NCBI GenBank assembly: GCA_022781985.1 | Contig: JALESH010000086.1 | Span: 1-64,000 of the forward strand | DNA from: Lachnospiraceae bacterium | GTDB lineage: Bacteria; Bacillota; Clostridia; Lachnospirales; Lachnospiraceae | DNA length: 64,000 nucleotides | Direction of reading: 5' to 3' | Shown here: positions 1 to 8,042 of the stretch, one piece after another | Position numbering within the stretch: position 1 is the first letter of the stretch | Layout: every line of letters begins with the position of its first letter | Position numbers and translations under genes: made by a program | The notes under the pieces: model-generated | Databases searched by the model: none | Told to the model about the DNA's origin: nothing | Seen by the model: only the letters and a program-made list of their open reading frames with translations

Positions 1-22
1 GTTAAGTTTTTGACAGTTGGAA

Positions 23-48
23 AGTTCTGGTACAAACTCGCCAGAACT
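23..48. repeat. 8-bp inverted repeat at left edge
   Basis: AGTTCTGG (23-30) and CCAGAACT (41-48) form a perfect 8-bp stem with a 10-nt loop. It may be the end of a transcription unit lying left of the window, but there is no T-run on the plus strand, so its role is unclear. Nothing else is recognisable in bases 1-80. Confidence 0.35.
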
Positions 49-82
49 CCTGTTAAAAACCTGAAAACAGCAGAAAATAGGC

Positions 83-111
83 TTGCATGTAGAGTTATAA
101 AGAGTTATAAT
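83..111 (+). promoter_or_regulatory. Promoter of the riboflavin operon
   Basis: TTGCAT (83-88) and TATAAT (106-111) are separated by exactly 17 bp, matching the housekeeping sigma-A consensus. Transcription would start near 118, about 13 nt before the FMN aptamer, which is the normal arrangement for a riboswitch-controlled operon. Confidence 0.75.
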
Positions 112-130
112 GCAGGAGTGAGATGAATAG

Positions 131-250
131 GTATCTTCAGGGCAGGGTGAAATTCCCTATCGGCGGTAACAGCCCGCGAGCCGAGAGGCATGATTCGGTG
201 AGATTCCGGAGCCGACAGTATAGTCTGGATGGAAGAAGAGGACGTAAAGT
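131..250 (+). ncRNA. FMN riboswitch (RFN element)
   Basis: The conserved RFN blocks are visible in order: TATCTTCAGGGCAGGGTGAA near 132, the CGGCGGTAACAGCCCGCGAG region near 161-180, GATTCGGTGAGATTCCGGAG near 192-211 and GCCGACAGTATAGTCTGGAT near 211-230, closing with GGAAGAAGAGGACG. This is the six-helix FMN aptamer. It lies between a 17-bp-spaced promoter and ribD, so binding of FMN should shut down the riboflavin operon. About 155 nt follow before the ribD start. I could not identify a clear terminator there, so whether control is by termination or by sequestering the ribosome site is open. Confidence 0.96.
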
Positions 251-404
251 ATGGAAACAGGATGGTAGATGGCGGCACAGTATTGAGATATTGTGAAGTG
301 GCATCGCCTGCCTGTATGGACTGCTCTGGGATGGGAAACCGTGTCAGGGCTTTTTGCATTTGCAAATAAAGTCTCCGGACCTTGGAGGGAGAGTGATTGT
401 AAAA

Positions 405-1517
405 ATGACAGACAGGGAGTATATGAGCCGAGCCATAGAACTGGCAAAAAAAGGACTGGGATGGACAAATCCTAACCCCATGGTAGGTGCCGTAATCGTA
501 AAGGACGGCAGGATCATAGGAGAGGGCTTCCATGAAAGCTACGGACAGCAGCACGCGGAAAGAAACGCCATTGCCTCACTGAAGGAGGCAGCAGCAGGAG
601 CTACTATTTATGTGACGTTAGAGCCCTGCTGCCATTATGGCAAGACGCCGCCCTGTACGGAGGCTATTCTGGAGCAGGGAATCAGGCGGGTGGTCATTGG
701 CTCCCGGGATCCCAACCCGAAGGTGGCGGGAAAAGGTGTCGCCATCCTGCGTCAGGCAGGCATACAGGTGGAGGAGGATTTTATGAGGGAGGAATGCGAC
801 AGCCTCAACCCGGTCTTTTTTCATTATATAACCAAAAAGACTCCTTATGTGGTCATGAAGTATGCTATGACGGCTGACGGGAAAATCGCTACCAGAACCG
901 GGGCCTCCAAATGGATCACCGGAAGCAGTGCAAGAGAAGAGGTACAGAGGCTGCGGCATCAATATATGGGAATCATGGTTGGGATAGGGACAGTGCTGGA
1001 GGATGATCCCATGCTGAATGTACGGCTGGAGGGGAAAAGGAGTCCGGTGCGCATCATCTGTGACAGCCATATGAGGATTCCCATGGAAAGCCGGATCTGC
1101 AAAACGGCGGAGGAATACAGGACAATACTGGCCTGCGGGGAAGAGAAGCCGGAAAATTCTGAAAAGAAGCAGAGACTCATAGAGCTGGGGATAGAGGTTG
1201 TCTGCTGTCCTGACACCCAGGGCAGGGTGGATTTAAAGCAGCTGATGAAATATTTGGGAGAGCGGGGCATCGACAGTATTTTACTGGAAGGGGGCGGCAC
1301 CCTGAATGAAGGTGCCCTTGGCCAGGGAATTGTGCAGAGGGTGATGGTGTTTGTGGCTCCCAAGCTCTTTGGCGGAGAAGCTGCCCGGACACCCGTGGCA
1401 GGAATGGGAGTGAGCCTGCCGTCAGAGGCTGTCCCCCTGAAGCTTTCCGGAATCAGGCAGATCAGCGGGGATCTGCTGTTGGAGTATGAAGTAGCAGAAG
1501 GAAAAGAGGCGAATTAG
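405..1517 (+). CDS. ribD: Bifunctional diaminohydroxyphosphoribosylaminopyrimidine deaminase / reductase RibD
   Basis: RibD performs the second and third steps of riboflavin synthesis: deamination of the pyrimidine ring and NADPH-dependent reduction of the ribosyl side chain. The N-terminal cytidine-deaminase-type domain (about residues 1-145) has the zinc motifs HAERNAI and PCCHYGKTPPC. The C-terminal reductase domain begins near VMKYAMTADGKIA and contains the LLEGGGTLN motif. The ATG at 405 fits the usual start of the family (MTDREYMSRAIELA). A GTG at 393 lies closer to the GGAGG at 384-388 and is an alternative that adds four residues. First gene behind the FMN riboswitch; ribE begins immediately after its stop. 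Confidence 0.95.
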   Translation: MTDREYMSRAIELAKKGLGWTNPNPMVGAVIVKDGRIIGEGFHESYGQQHAERNAIASLKEAAAGATIYVTLEPCCHYGKTPPCTEAILEQGIRRVVIGSRDPNPKVAGKGVAILRQAGIQVEEDFMREECDSLNPVFFHYITKKTPYVVMKYAMTADGKIATRTGASKWITGSSAREEVQRLRHQYMGIMVGIGTVLEDDPMLNVRLEGKRSPVRIICDSHMRIPMESRICKTAEEYRTILACGEEKPENSEKKQRLIELGIEVVCCPDTQGRVDLKQLMKYLGERGIDSILLEGGGTLNEGALGQGIVQRVMVFVAPKLFGGEAARTPVAGMGVSLPSEAVPLKLSGIRQISGDLLLEYEVAEGKEAN

Positions 1518-1518
1518 A

Positions 1519-2193
1519 TTGTTTACAGGCATTATAGAGGAATTGGGAACCATTAAGAGGATTTCCATTCAGGGCAGCTCCGGGCAGATTGCCATAGGTG
1601 CGGACAAGGTGCTGGAGGGTACCAGAATAGGGGACAGCATAGCAGTAAACGGCATCTGCCTTACCGTCACCTCCCTGCAGAAGGATGGCTTTACGGCAGA
1701 TATTATGGCGGAGACAGTGAGACGCAGCAGCCTTTCGGGGGCGGGCAGAGGTGACCTTGTGAATCTGGAGCGGGCTATGGCAGCAGACGGACGTTTCGGC
1801 GGGCATATCGTGTCCGGTCATATTGATGGGACAGGCAGGGTTCTGTCCTGCAGGAGAGAGGAAAATGCTGTGTGGGTGGAGATAGAGGCACCGCCCCGGA
1901 TCCTCAGGCTGATTGTGGAAAAAGGCTCCATCTGCATCGATGGAATCAGCCTCACGGTGGCTTCGGTCAGTCCCACCGCTTTTCAGGTTTCCGTTATTCC
2001 CCATACAGGGGAGGAAACCACTCTGCTGAAACGAAGGCAGGGAGATATGGTAAATCTGGAAAATGATGTAGTAGGCAAATATGTGGAGAAACTGCTGGGA
2101 TTGGGCGAGGCAGAGAAGAGGACTGCTTCCGGTACAGAAGCGGCCGGGCCGAAGTCATGTCTTACCATGGAATTCTTAGAAAAATATCTGTAG
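1519..2193 (+). CDS. ribE: Riboflavin synthase alpha subunit
   Basis: This enzyme dismutates two 6,7-dimethyl-8-ribityllumazines into riboflavin and the pyrimidine intermediate. The protein has the classic duplicated lumazine-binding barrel: repeat one starts MFTGIIEELG and contains GDSIAVNGICLTV, and repeat two contains GHIVSGHIDGTG and GSICIDGISLTV. The start is a TTG at 1519, one base after the ribD stop, with GAGG at 1506-1509 as ribosome site; the family begins MFTGIIEE, so the TTG is well supported. Its 224 residues are normal, with a short variable tail. Also called ribC in Bacillus. Second gene of the FMN-controlled operon. Confidence 0.95.
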   Translation: MFTGIIEELGTIKRISIQGSSGQIAIGADKVLEGTRIGDSIAVNGICLTVTSLQKDGFTADIMAETVRRSSLSGAGRGDLVNLERAMAADGRFGGHIVSGHIDGTGRVLSCRREENAVWVEIEAPPRILRLIVEKGSICIDGISLTVASVSPTAFQVSVIPHTGEETTLLKRRQGDMVNLENDVVGKYVEKLLGLGEAEKRTASGTEAAGPKSCLTMEFLEKYL

Positions 2194-2240
2194 CCGGCAG
2201 GACAGCTTCCATGAAGAAATAAACAGGAGGAAAAACATAC

Positions 2241-3452
2241 ATGAATCAGCAGTACAATACAATTGAAGAGGCTCTGGAGGAGCTCAGAGCCGGAAAAATC
2301 ATCCTGGTGACGGATGATCCGGACAGGGAAAATGAAGGGGATATGATCTGTGCCGCAGAGTTTGCCACACAGGAAAATATTAATTTTATGGCCTGTCATG
2401 CTAAGGGACTGATCTGTACTCCTATGAGTGCAGAGATTGCAGGGAGACTTGGCCTGCCCCAGATGGTGGCAGAGAATACAGACAATCATTCCACTGCCTT
2501 TACTGTGTCCGTGGACCATGTGGATACCACCACAGGAATCTCGGCAGCAGAAAGATCTTATACCGTGATGAAATGCGCAGATGAGGCCACCAGGCCGGAG
2601 GATCTGCGCCGTCCAGGCCATGTATTTCCACTGGTTGCCCAGAGAGGAGGCGTGCTGGTGCGGAATGGGCATACGGAGGCAACCACGGATCTGATGCGGT
2701 TGGCAGGATTGAAGGAATGCGGTATCTGTTGTGAGATCATGGAGGAGGACGGTACCATGATGAGGACGCCCAATCTCTGGAAGCTGGCAGAGAGGTATGG
2801 TATGAAATTCATTACCATTAAGGATCTGCAGGATTACTGCAGGATCCATGAAAAGCATGTGGTGAGGGAGGCAGATGCCGAGATGCCCACAAAAAGCGGA
2901 AATTTCAGAATCTATGGCTATGTCAATGATATTACTGGAGAGCATCATGTGGCACTGGTAAAGGGGGAAATCGGAAATGGAGAAGATGTACTCTGCAGGG
3001 TACATTCCGAGTGCCTGACCGGAGATACCTTCGGCTCCAGAAGGTGTGACTGCGGGGAGCAGCTGCAGAAGGCCATGGAGCAGATCGAGCGGGAAGGAAG
3101 GGGAGTTCTTCTTTATATGCGGCAGGAGGGCCGGGGGATCGGCCTGATCAACAAGCTGAAGGCATACCAGCTCCAGGAGCAGGGCCTGGATACGGTGGAG
3201 GCCAATATCAGACTGGGATTTGCAGCCGATCTGAGAGAGTATTGGATCGGAGCGCAGATTCTTGCTGATTTGGGAGTGAAGTCACTGAGGCTTCTGACCA
3301 ACAACCCGGATAAGGTATATGGTTTGGAGGGTTTTGGACTGACGATCAGGGAAAGAGTTCCCATTGAGGTGGAGCCTCAGAGCTATGATATTCGTTATAT
3401 GAGAACCAAGAAAGAAAAAATGGGCCATATTTTTAAAAGCATCCATGTATAA
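2241..3452 (+). CDS. ribBA: Bifunctional DHBP synthase / GTP cyclohydrolase II RibBA
   Basis: RibBA supplies both precursors of the pathway. The N-terminal half (about 1-200) is 3,4-dihydroxy-2-butanone-4-phosphate synthase, recognised by the acidic loop [11 protein letters not shown] and the HTEATTDL segment. The C-terminal half is GTP cyclohydrolase II, with the zinc-binding stretch [18 protein letters not shown] and the catalytic region [10 protein letters not shown]. Its 403 residues are the normal length of a full fusion, and both halves look intact. The ribosome site AGGAGG sits just before the ATG. It lies 47 bp after ribE in the FMN riboswitch operon. Confidence 0.96.
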   Translation: MNQQYNTIEEALEELRAGKIILVTDDPDRENEGDMICAAEFATQENINFMACHAKGLICTPMSAEIAGRLGLPQMVAENTDNHSTAFTVSVDHVDTTTGISAAERSYTVMKCADEATRPEDLRRPGHVFPLVAQRGGVLVRNGHTEATTDLMRLAGLKECGICCEIMEEDGTMMRTPNLWKLAERYGMKFITIKDLQDYCRIHEKHVVREADAEMPTKSGNFRIYGYVNDITGEHHVALVKGEIGNGEDVLCRVHSECLTGDTFGSRRCDCGEQLQKAMEQIEREGRGVLLYMRQEGRGIGLINKLKAYQLQEQGLDTVEANIRLGFAADLREYWIGAQILADLGVKSLRLLTNNPDKVYGLEGFGLTIRERVPIEVEPQSYDIRYMRTKKEKMGHIFKSIHV

Positions 3453-3472
3453 AACAGGAAGGAGACAGGGAA

Positions 3473-3946
3473 ATGAGAGAGATTCAGATAGTGGAAGGAA
3501 AAGTAGTTGCCAAAGAGGGGATGAAGGTGGGGATAGTAGCATCCCGTTTTAATGAAATCATCGTCAATAAGCTGCTGGGCGGCGCTGTGGACGGCCTGGT
3601 ACGTCATGGTGTGGAGGAAGGGAATATTACGGCGGCCTGGGTGCCGGGAGCTTTTGAAATTCCGGTAGCGGCAGCAAAAATGGCGGGGTCCGGCAAATAT
3701 GATGCCGTGATCTGCCTGGGGGCTGTGATCCGGGGAGATACCACCCATTATGATTATGTCTGCAATGAGGTTTCCAAGGGGGTGGCCCAGGTAGGGCTGA
3801 AAACAGGGCTGCCGGTGCTGTTTGGCGTCATTACAACGGAAAACATTGAGCAGGCCATTGCCCGTGCAGGCAGCAAGGCCGGAAACAAGGGCTATGACTG
3901 TGCACTTTCCGCCATTGAGATGGTCAATCTGATGGAGCAGCTGTAG
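3473..3946 (+). CDS. ribH: 6,7-dimethyl-8-ribityllumazine synthase
   Basis: Lumazine synthase condenses 5-amino-6-ribitylaminouracil with 3,4-dihydroxybutanone phosphate and normally assembles into icosahedral capsids or pentamers. Family motifs are [15 protein letters not shown] near the N-terminus, [11 protein letters not shown], the [16 protein letters not shown] segment with the catalytic histidine, and [11 protein letters not shown]. Its 157 residues are the usual length. The gene is followed after a single base by a HAD phosphatase, so translation of the two is probably coupled. Confidence 0.96.
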   Translation: MREIQIVEGKVVAKEGMKVGIVASRFNEIIVNKLLGGAVDGLVRHGVEEGNITAAWVPGAFEIPVAAAKMAGSGKYDAVICLGAVIRGDTTHYDYVCNEVSKGVAQVGLKTGLPVLFGVITTENIEQAIARAGSKAGNKGYDCALSAIEMVNLMEQL

Positions 3947-3947
3947 G

Positions 3948-4631
3948 ATGGAAAAGCCTGTATTGGTCTTTGACTATGATGGGACAATTCACAATACCAT
4001 CCTGATTTATGAGAAGGCCTTCCGCCGGTGCTATGCCTGGCTGGTGGAGGAGGGCTATACCAAAGAACAGCAGATTTCAAGGGAAAGGATAGCCGGATGG
4101 CTGGGGATGAACAGCAGGGATATGTGGAATACCTTTCTTCCCCGGCTTCCGGAAAGAGTCAAGGAGGCTGCCGGAGCACGGATAGGCAGGGCCATGGTGG
4201 AACAGATAAGAGGTCATCAGGCCCGATGGTATCCGGGTGCAGAAGAGATGCTGGATCAGCTGAAGGCAGAGGGCTATCCCATGGTGATACTGAGTAACTG
4301 CAAGATAGCTTACCGGCAGGCCAACTGGCTGGAATTTGCCATGGAACAGTGGTTTTCTGCTTTTTTTGACTGTGAATCCTTCGGGTTTCGTCCCAAGACG
4401 GAGATCATCAGGGAAGTGCAGAAGGAGTTTGCCCTGCCTTTTATCGTGATCGGAGACAGGCGTAGTGATCTGGACTGTGCACTGGCCTGCAAAAGTCCTT
4501 TTATCGGCTGCAGATATGGTTTTGGGGAAGAGGGTGAGCTGGAGGGAGCAGATCTGATAGCAGATTCTGTGACAGAACTGCCGGAACTGATACACAGACA
4601 GTCCTCTGCCCGAGCCGCCCACAGGCAGTGA
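3948..4631 (+). CDS. HAD-family phosphatase, last gene of the riboflavin operon
   Basis: A 227-residue haloacid-dehalogenase-type hydrolase. Motif I is DYDGT (D9 nucleophile, D11 acid/base), motif II is the serine of VILSNCK, motif III the lysine of FRPKTEI and motif IV the acidic GDRRSDLDCA. A helical cap lies between motifs I and II. The ATG at 3948 is one base past the ribH stop, placing it firmly in the FMN-controlled operon. The step from 5-amino-6-ribitylaminouracil 5'-phosphate to the free alcohol is carried out by HAD enzymes in other bacteria, and no other gene here does it, so that role is a reasonable inference. The substrate cannot be read from the sequence. Confidence 0.85.
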   Translation: MEKPVLVFDYDGTIHNTILIYEKAFRRCYAWLVEEGYTKEQQISRERIAGWLGMNSRDMWNTFLPRLPERVKEAAGARIGRAMVEQIRGHQARWYPGAEEMLDQLKAEGYPMVILSNCKIAYRQANWLEFAMEQWFSAFFDCESFGFRPKTEIIREVQKEFALPFIVIGDRRSDLDCALACKSPFIGCRYGFGEEGELEGADLIADSVTELPELIHRQSSARAAHRQ

Positions 4632-4679
4632 ACTGCAGCCCCATCCCTGCTGCAGCAGTATAAATTTTACCTGTGGCTC

Positions 4680-4708
4680 TTGACAAACCATATGAGTTAG
4701 AATATACT
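4680..4708 (+). promoter_or_regulatory. Strong promoter of the Fur-like regulator
   Basis: A consensus TTGACA (4680-4685) and TATACT (4703-4708) are spaced by 17 bp. A small inverted repeat GTTAG-aatata-CTAAC (4696-4711) overlaps the -10 box, a position suited to repression. Confidence 0.75.
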
Positions 4709-4729
4709 AACATAAAGGACTTTCATAGG

Positions 4730-4753
4730 ATTATAGTTAGCCATAACTATAAT
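4730..4753. promoter_or_regulatory. Perfect 10-bp inverted repeat, likely operator
   Basis: ATTATAGTTA (4730-4739) and TAACTATAAT (4744-4753) are perfect reverse complements around GCCA. The site lies just downstream of the predicted transcription start of the Fur-like gene. It is AT-rich and palindromic like Fur/PerR boxes but does not match either consensus exactly. Autoregulation by the downstream protein is the simplest inference. Confidence 0.55.
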
Positions 4754-4804
4754 GTGTTAGTTTAAAACAAGGCCAGGGAAACGGGAATAAACGTAAGAAT
4801 CTGG

Positions 4805-5296
4805 ATGACTGAACGGAAGAACAGCAGAAAACAGGAAGGACGAAAGGATTTTGAGAATTTTAAGAGAAAAAATCTGCAAAAGGGTATCATTATCTCGAAA
4901 TTAAAGGAGCAGGGCTGCCGCATTACCAAGCAGAGGCTGACTCTGCTGGACATTATATTAGAGCATGAATGTTCCAGCTGTAAGGAAATATACTACAGGG
5001 CTGCGAAGGTGGATGACAGTATCGGCACGGCCACTGTATATCGCATGGTAAATGTTTTGGAAGAAATCGGAGCCATCAGCCGAAGGAACATGTATAAGGT
5101 GACCTGTTCGGAACACTGTCCAGAGAAGAATGCCTGTACCATCGTGCTGGATGATGATACCACCTATCATTTTTCTGCCGGAAAGTGGAATGAGGTGATC
5201 CGTGCAGGGCTGGCTTCCTGCGGATATCTGGTAAACCAAAGCATTGCATCCGTTGCCGTCAGCCCCTGTGAATGTGAAGAGGGAATATGTAACTGA
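4805..5296 (+). CDS. Divergent Fur-family transcriptional regulator
   Basis: The N-terminal half has the Fur winged-helix signature: KLKEQGCRITKQRLTLLDIIL, then CSSCKEIYYRA and GTATVYRMVNVLEEIGAI (recognition helix). The C-terminal half is unusual. The canonical HHxHLxCxxC metal and dimerisation motif is absent; instead there are CSEHCPEKNAC, a lone YHF segment and a terminal cluster CECEEGIC, so metal sensing, if any, must use different ligands. Its 163 residues include about 25 extra lysine-rich residues at the N-terminus; no later in-frame ATG precedes the DNA-binding domain. It is transcribed alone from a consensus promoter with two palindromes and ends at a strong terminator. Its ligand and targets are unknown. 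Confidence 0.85.
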   Translation: MTERKNSRKQEGRKDFENFKRKNLQKGIIISKLKEQGCRITKQRLTLLDIILEHECSSCKEIYYRAAKVDDSIGTATVYRMVNVLEEIGAISRRNMYKVTCSEHCPEKNACTIVLDDDTTYHFSAGKWNEVIRAGLASCGYLVNQSIASVAVSPCECEEGICN

Positions 5297-5305
5297 TCAT
5301 CGCAT

Positions 5306-5360
5306 AAAAAGGCAGTGCCCATAAGCTCTTATGATAAGAGGCTTGGGGTGCTGCCTTTTT
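5306..5360 (+). terminator. Rho-independent terminator after the Fur-like gene
   Basis: AAAAAGGCAG (5306-5315) pairs with CTGCCTTTTT (5351-5360), and the inner bases extend the stem. The flanking A- and T-runs make it potentially active in both directions. Confidence 0.85.
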
Positions 5361-5442
5361 ATGGTCTGTCCTTTTGTCGGAATCTATGGTATGATAAAAA
5401 AGATGTAAGGAAGGCTATAGAGGAAGGAAATGGTAATGAGCT

Positions 5443-6111
5443 ATGTTGGACAATATAGATGCAGTTATTTTTGATCTGGATGGATCCCTAGTGGATTCTA
5501 TGTGGATGTGGAAGCAGATCGATCTAGAATATCTGGACAGGTTCGGAATACCCCTGCCTGAGAATCTGCAGTCGGAGATTGAAGGCATGAGCTTCAGCGA
5601 GACAGCTGCCTTTTTCAAGGAAAGATTCGGAATATCTGATCCTGTGGAGAAGATCAAGGCGGACTGGAATGCCATGGCCTGGGACAAGTATACCCATGAG
5701 GTGCCGCTCAAGGAGGGGGTGGATGGATTTCTGAATTTCTGCAGGGAGAAAAACATCCTCCTGGGAATAGCCACCAGTAATTCCAGGGAACTGGTGACCA
5801 ATGTCATTTCAGCTCTGGGACTTCGGGATTATTTTTCCTGCATTATGACAGGCTGTGACGTGGAGAGAGGAAAACCTGCTCCTGACATATATCTGGCTGT
5901 AGCAGAGCATTTGAAGGTGACTCCTGACCGCTGTCTTGTGTTTGAAGATATTGTTCCGGGCATCCAGGCGGGAAAGAATGCCGGTATGAAGGTCTGTGCA
6001 GTGGAAGATGACTATTCTGTTGCACAGAAGGAAAGGAAAATGGCTCTTGCAGACTATTATATTGAGAATTTCTGTGCCCTGCCACAGGCTGAGCGGAGGG
6101 AAAGGCTTTGA
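5443..6111 (+). CDS. HAD-IA hydrolase, beta-phosphoglucomutase-like
   Basis: A 222-residue HAD hydrolase of the beta-phosphoglucomutase/phosphatase type. Motif I is FDLDGSLVDS, motif II the TSNS segment in GIATSNSREL, motif III the lysine of RGKPAPDIYL and motif IV EDIVPGIQAGKNAG. A helical C1 cap lies between motif I and motif II. The usual DxDGT is DLDGS here, a common variant. An in-frame stop directly upstream fixes the ATG at 5443 or later. It overlaps by 4 bp the TTG start of the radical SAM gene that follows, so the two are co-transcribed. The substrate is not predictable; a phosphosugar or nucleotide phosphatase is most likely. Confidence 0.85.
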   Translation: MLDNIDAVIFDLDGSLVDSMWMWKQIDLEYLDRFGIPLPENLQSEIEGMSFSETAAFFKERFGISDPVEKIKADWNAMAWDKYTHEVPLKEGVDGFLNFCREKNILLGIATSNSRELVTNVISALGLRDYFSCIMTGCDVERGKPAPDIYLAVAEHLKVTPDRCLVFEDIVPGIQAGKNAGMKVCAVEDDYSVAQKERKMALADYYIENFCALPQAERRERL

Positions 6112-8042
6112 ATAATGGATTTTTACCTATATCAAAAGCGGATATGGAGGAAAGGGGCATAGAACAGCTGGACTTTGTCTACGTGATCGGAGATGCCTAC
6201 GTAGACCATCCTTCCTTTGGGCATGCTATTATCAGCCGGGTATTGGAGTCCCATGGTTATACGGTAGGGATCATATCCCAGCCCGATTGGAAAAAGGAGG
6301 AGAGCATCGCCCGATTGGGGCGGCCCCGTCTTGGGTTTCTGGTATCAGCCGGAAATATGGATTCGATGGTAAACCATTATTTTGTCTCCAGGAAACGCCG
6401 CCCTACAGATGCCTATACCCCGGGGGGTGAGACTGGCAGGAGGCCGGATCATGCCACGGTGGTCTATGGGAATCTGATACGCCGTACCTATAAGGATGTT
6501 CCTGTCATCATCGGAGGGGTAGAAGCCAGCTTGAGGCGGCTGGCTCATTATGATTACTGGTCAGACAGCTTCAAGCGCTCAATCCTTCTGGATGCCCAGG
6601 CCGATCTGATTTCCTATGGAATGGGTGAACTGTCCATTGTGGAGATTGCAGACGCTCTGGACAGCGGTATCCATGTAAAGGATATCACCTTTATACCGGG
6701 TACTGTTTATAAGACAAAGGACATTTCGGGTATTTATGATGGTCTGAGACTGCCGTCCTTTGAAGCCATGAGGGATAAGCCTGAGCTGTATGCAGAGAGC
6801 TTCCGCCTCCAGTATGAGAATATGGATTCCTGCACAGGCAGACACTTAATAGAGGAATATCCCAGAGAGGTCTATGTGGTTCAGAATCCTCCCTCCCGCC
6901 CTCTTACCATGGATGAGATGGATGGGGTATATGAGCTGCCCTATATGAGAGCCTGGCACCCCTCTTACCAGGAGAAGGGCGGCGTGCCTGCCATGGCGGA
7001 AATCCGTTTTTCCCTGATCAGCAGCAGAGGCTGTTTCGGAGGCTGCAGCTTCTGTGCCCTTACCTTCCATCAGGGCAGGACCATACAGGCAAGGAGTCAT
7101 GATTCTATTGTAAGGGAGGCAGAACTTCTTGTGCAGGAGGAGGATTTTAAAGGCTACATTCATGATGTGGGAGGACCCACCGCCAATTTCCGCCATCCCT
7201 CCTGCGAAAAGCAGCTGACCTCCGGGGTATGTCACGGAAAGCAGTGTCTTTTTCCGAAGCCCTGCGGCAATCTTAAGGTGGATCACAACGATTATCTCAT
7301 GCTGCTTCGCAGACTCCGGGAGCTGCCTGGAGTGAAGAAGGTATTTGTCCGCTCCGGCATTCGCTTCGACTATCTGATGGAAGATGAGGATGATACCTTT
7401 TTCAGGGAGCTGGCAGAGCATCATATAAGCGGACAGCTGAAGGTGGCGCCGGAGCATGTGTCCGATGCCGTTCTTTCTATGATGGGAAAGCCTCAAAATG
7501 CAGTGTATGAACGCTTTGTTAAAAAATACTGCCGCATCAATGAGCAGTTTGGAAAAAAACAGTTTCTCGTTCCATATCTGATGTCCTCCCATCCGGGTTC
7601 TGCCTTAAAGGAGGCCGTGGAGCTGGCAGAATATCTGAGAAATCTGGGCTATATGCCGGAGCAGGTACAGGATTTTTATCCAACTCCCTCCACGATTTCT
7701 ACTGTGATGTATTATACGGGAATGGATCCCAGGGATGGAAGGCCTGTGTATGTATGCCGCAGTCCCCACGAAAAAGCCATGCAGAGAGCCCTGATTCAGT
7801 ACCGTAATCCTAAAAATTACGAATTAGTATATGAGGCGCTGGTCAAAGCAGGCCGGGAGGATCTGATCGGGTTTGGAAAAAGTTGTCTGATCAGACCCAG
7901 AGCCGGAACAGAAGGCTTTAAAAGGTACGACGGAAAAAGGGCAGAGCAGAATACAAAAAAGAAGAAACCCAAGAAGACGATTCGGAATGTGCATAAGAAA
8001 AAGAAAAATGGAGGGAAGGGAGAATATCATGAGTGGAAATAA
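6108..8042 (+). CDS. YgiQ-family radical SAM protein
   Basis: A 644-residue radical SAM protein of the YgiQ/UPF0313 family. The N-terminal region (FVYVIGDAYVDHPSFGHAII) is the conserved B12-binding-like domain of the family, the radical SAM cluster motif is CFGGCSFCAL (CxxxCxxC), and the C-terminus is lysine-rich. Biochemical function is unknown for the family. The start is a TTG at 6108, with GGAGGG seven bases upstream; the family begins MNNFLPIS, matching MNNGFLPIS. The start overlaps the preceding HAD gene by 4 bp and the stop overlaps the following SDR gene by 14 bp, indicating one transcription unit. Confidence 0.92.
   Translation: MNNGFLPISKADMEERGIEQLDFVYVIGDAYVDHPSFGHAIISRVLESHGYTVGIISQPDWKKEESIARLGRPRLGFLVSAGNMDSMVNHYFVSRKRRPTDAYTPGGETGRRPDHATVVYGNLIRRTYKDVPVIIGGVEASLRRLAHYDYWSDSFKRSILLDAQADLISYGMGELSIVEIADALDSGIHVKDITFIPGTVYKTKDISGIYDGLRLPSFEAMRDKPELYAESFRLQYENMDSCTGRHLIEEYPREVYVVQNPPSRPLTMDEMDGVYELPYMRAWHPSYQEKGGVPAMAEIRFSLISSRGCFGGCSFCALTFHQGRTIQARSHDSIVREAELLVQEEDFKGYIHDVGGPTANFRHPSCEKQLTSGVCHGKQCLFPKPCGNLKVDHNDYLMLLRRLRELPGVKKVFVRSGIRFDYLMEDEDDTFFRELAEHHISGQLKVAPEHVSDAVLSMMGKPQNAVYERFVKKYCRINEQFGKKQFLVPYLMSSHPGSALKEAVELAEYLRNLGYMPEQVQDFYPTPSTISTVMYYTGMDPRDGRPVYVCRSPHEKAMQRALIQYRNPKNYELVYEALVKAGREDLIGFGKSCLIRPRAGTEGFKRYDGKRAEQNTKKKKPKKTIRNVHKKKKNGGKGEYHEWK

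Noticed and set aside
245-404. Rho-independent terminator as the riboswitch expression platform
   Set aside because: A T-run follows GTGTCAGGGC near 347-357, but I could not find a convincing stem in front of it.
5367-5395. Promoter before the HAD-IA gene
   Set aside because: TATGAT is present at 5390-5395 but no acceptable -35 box lies 16-18 bp upstream.
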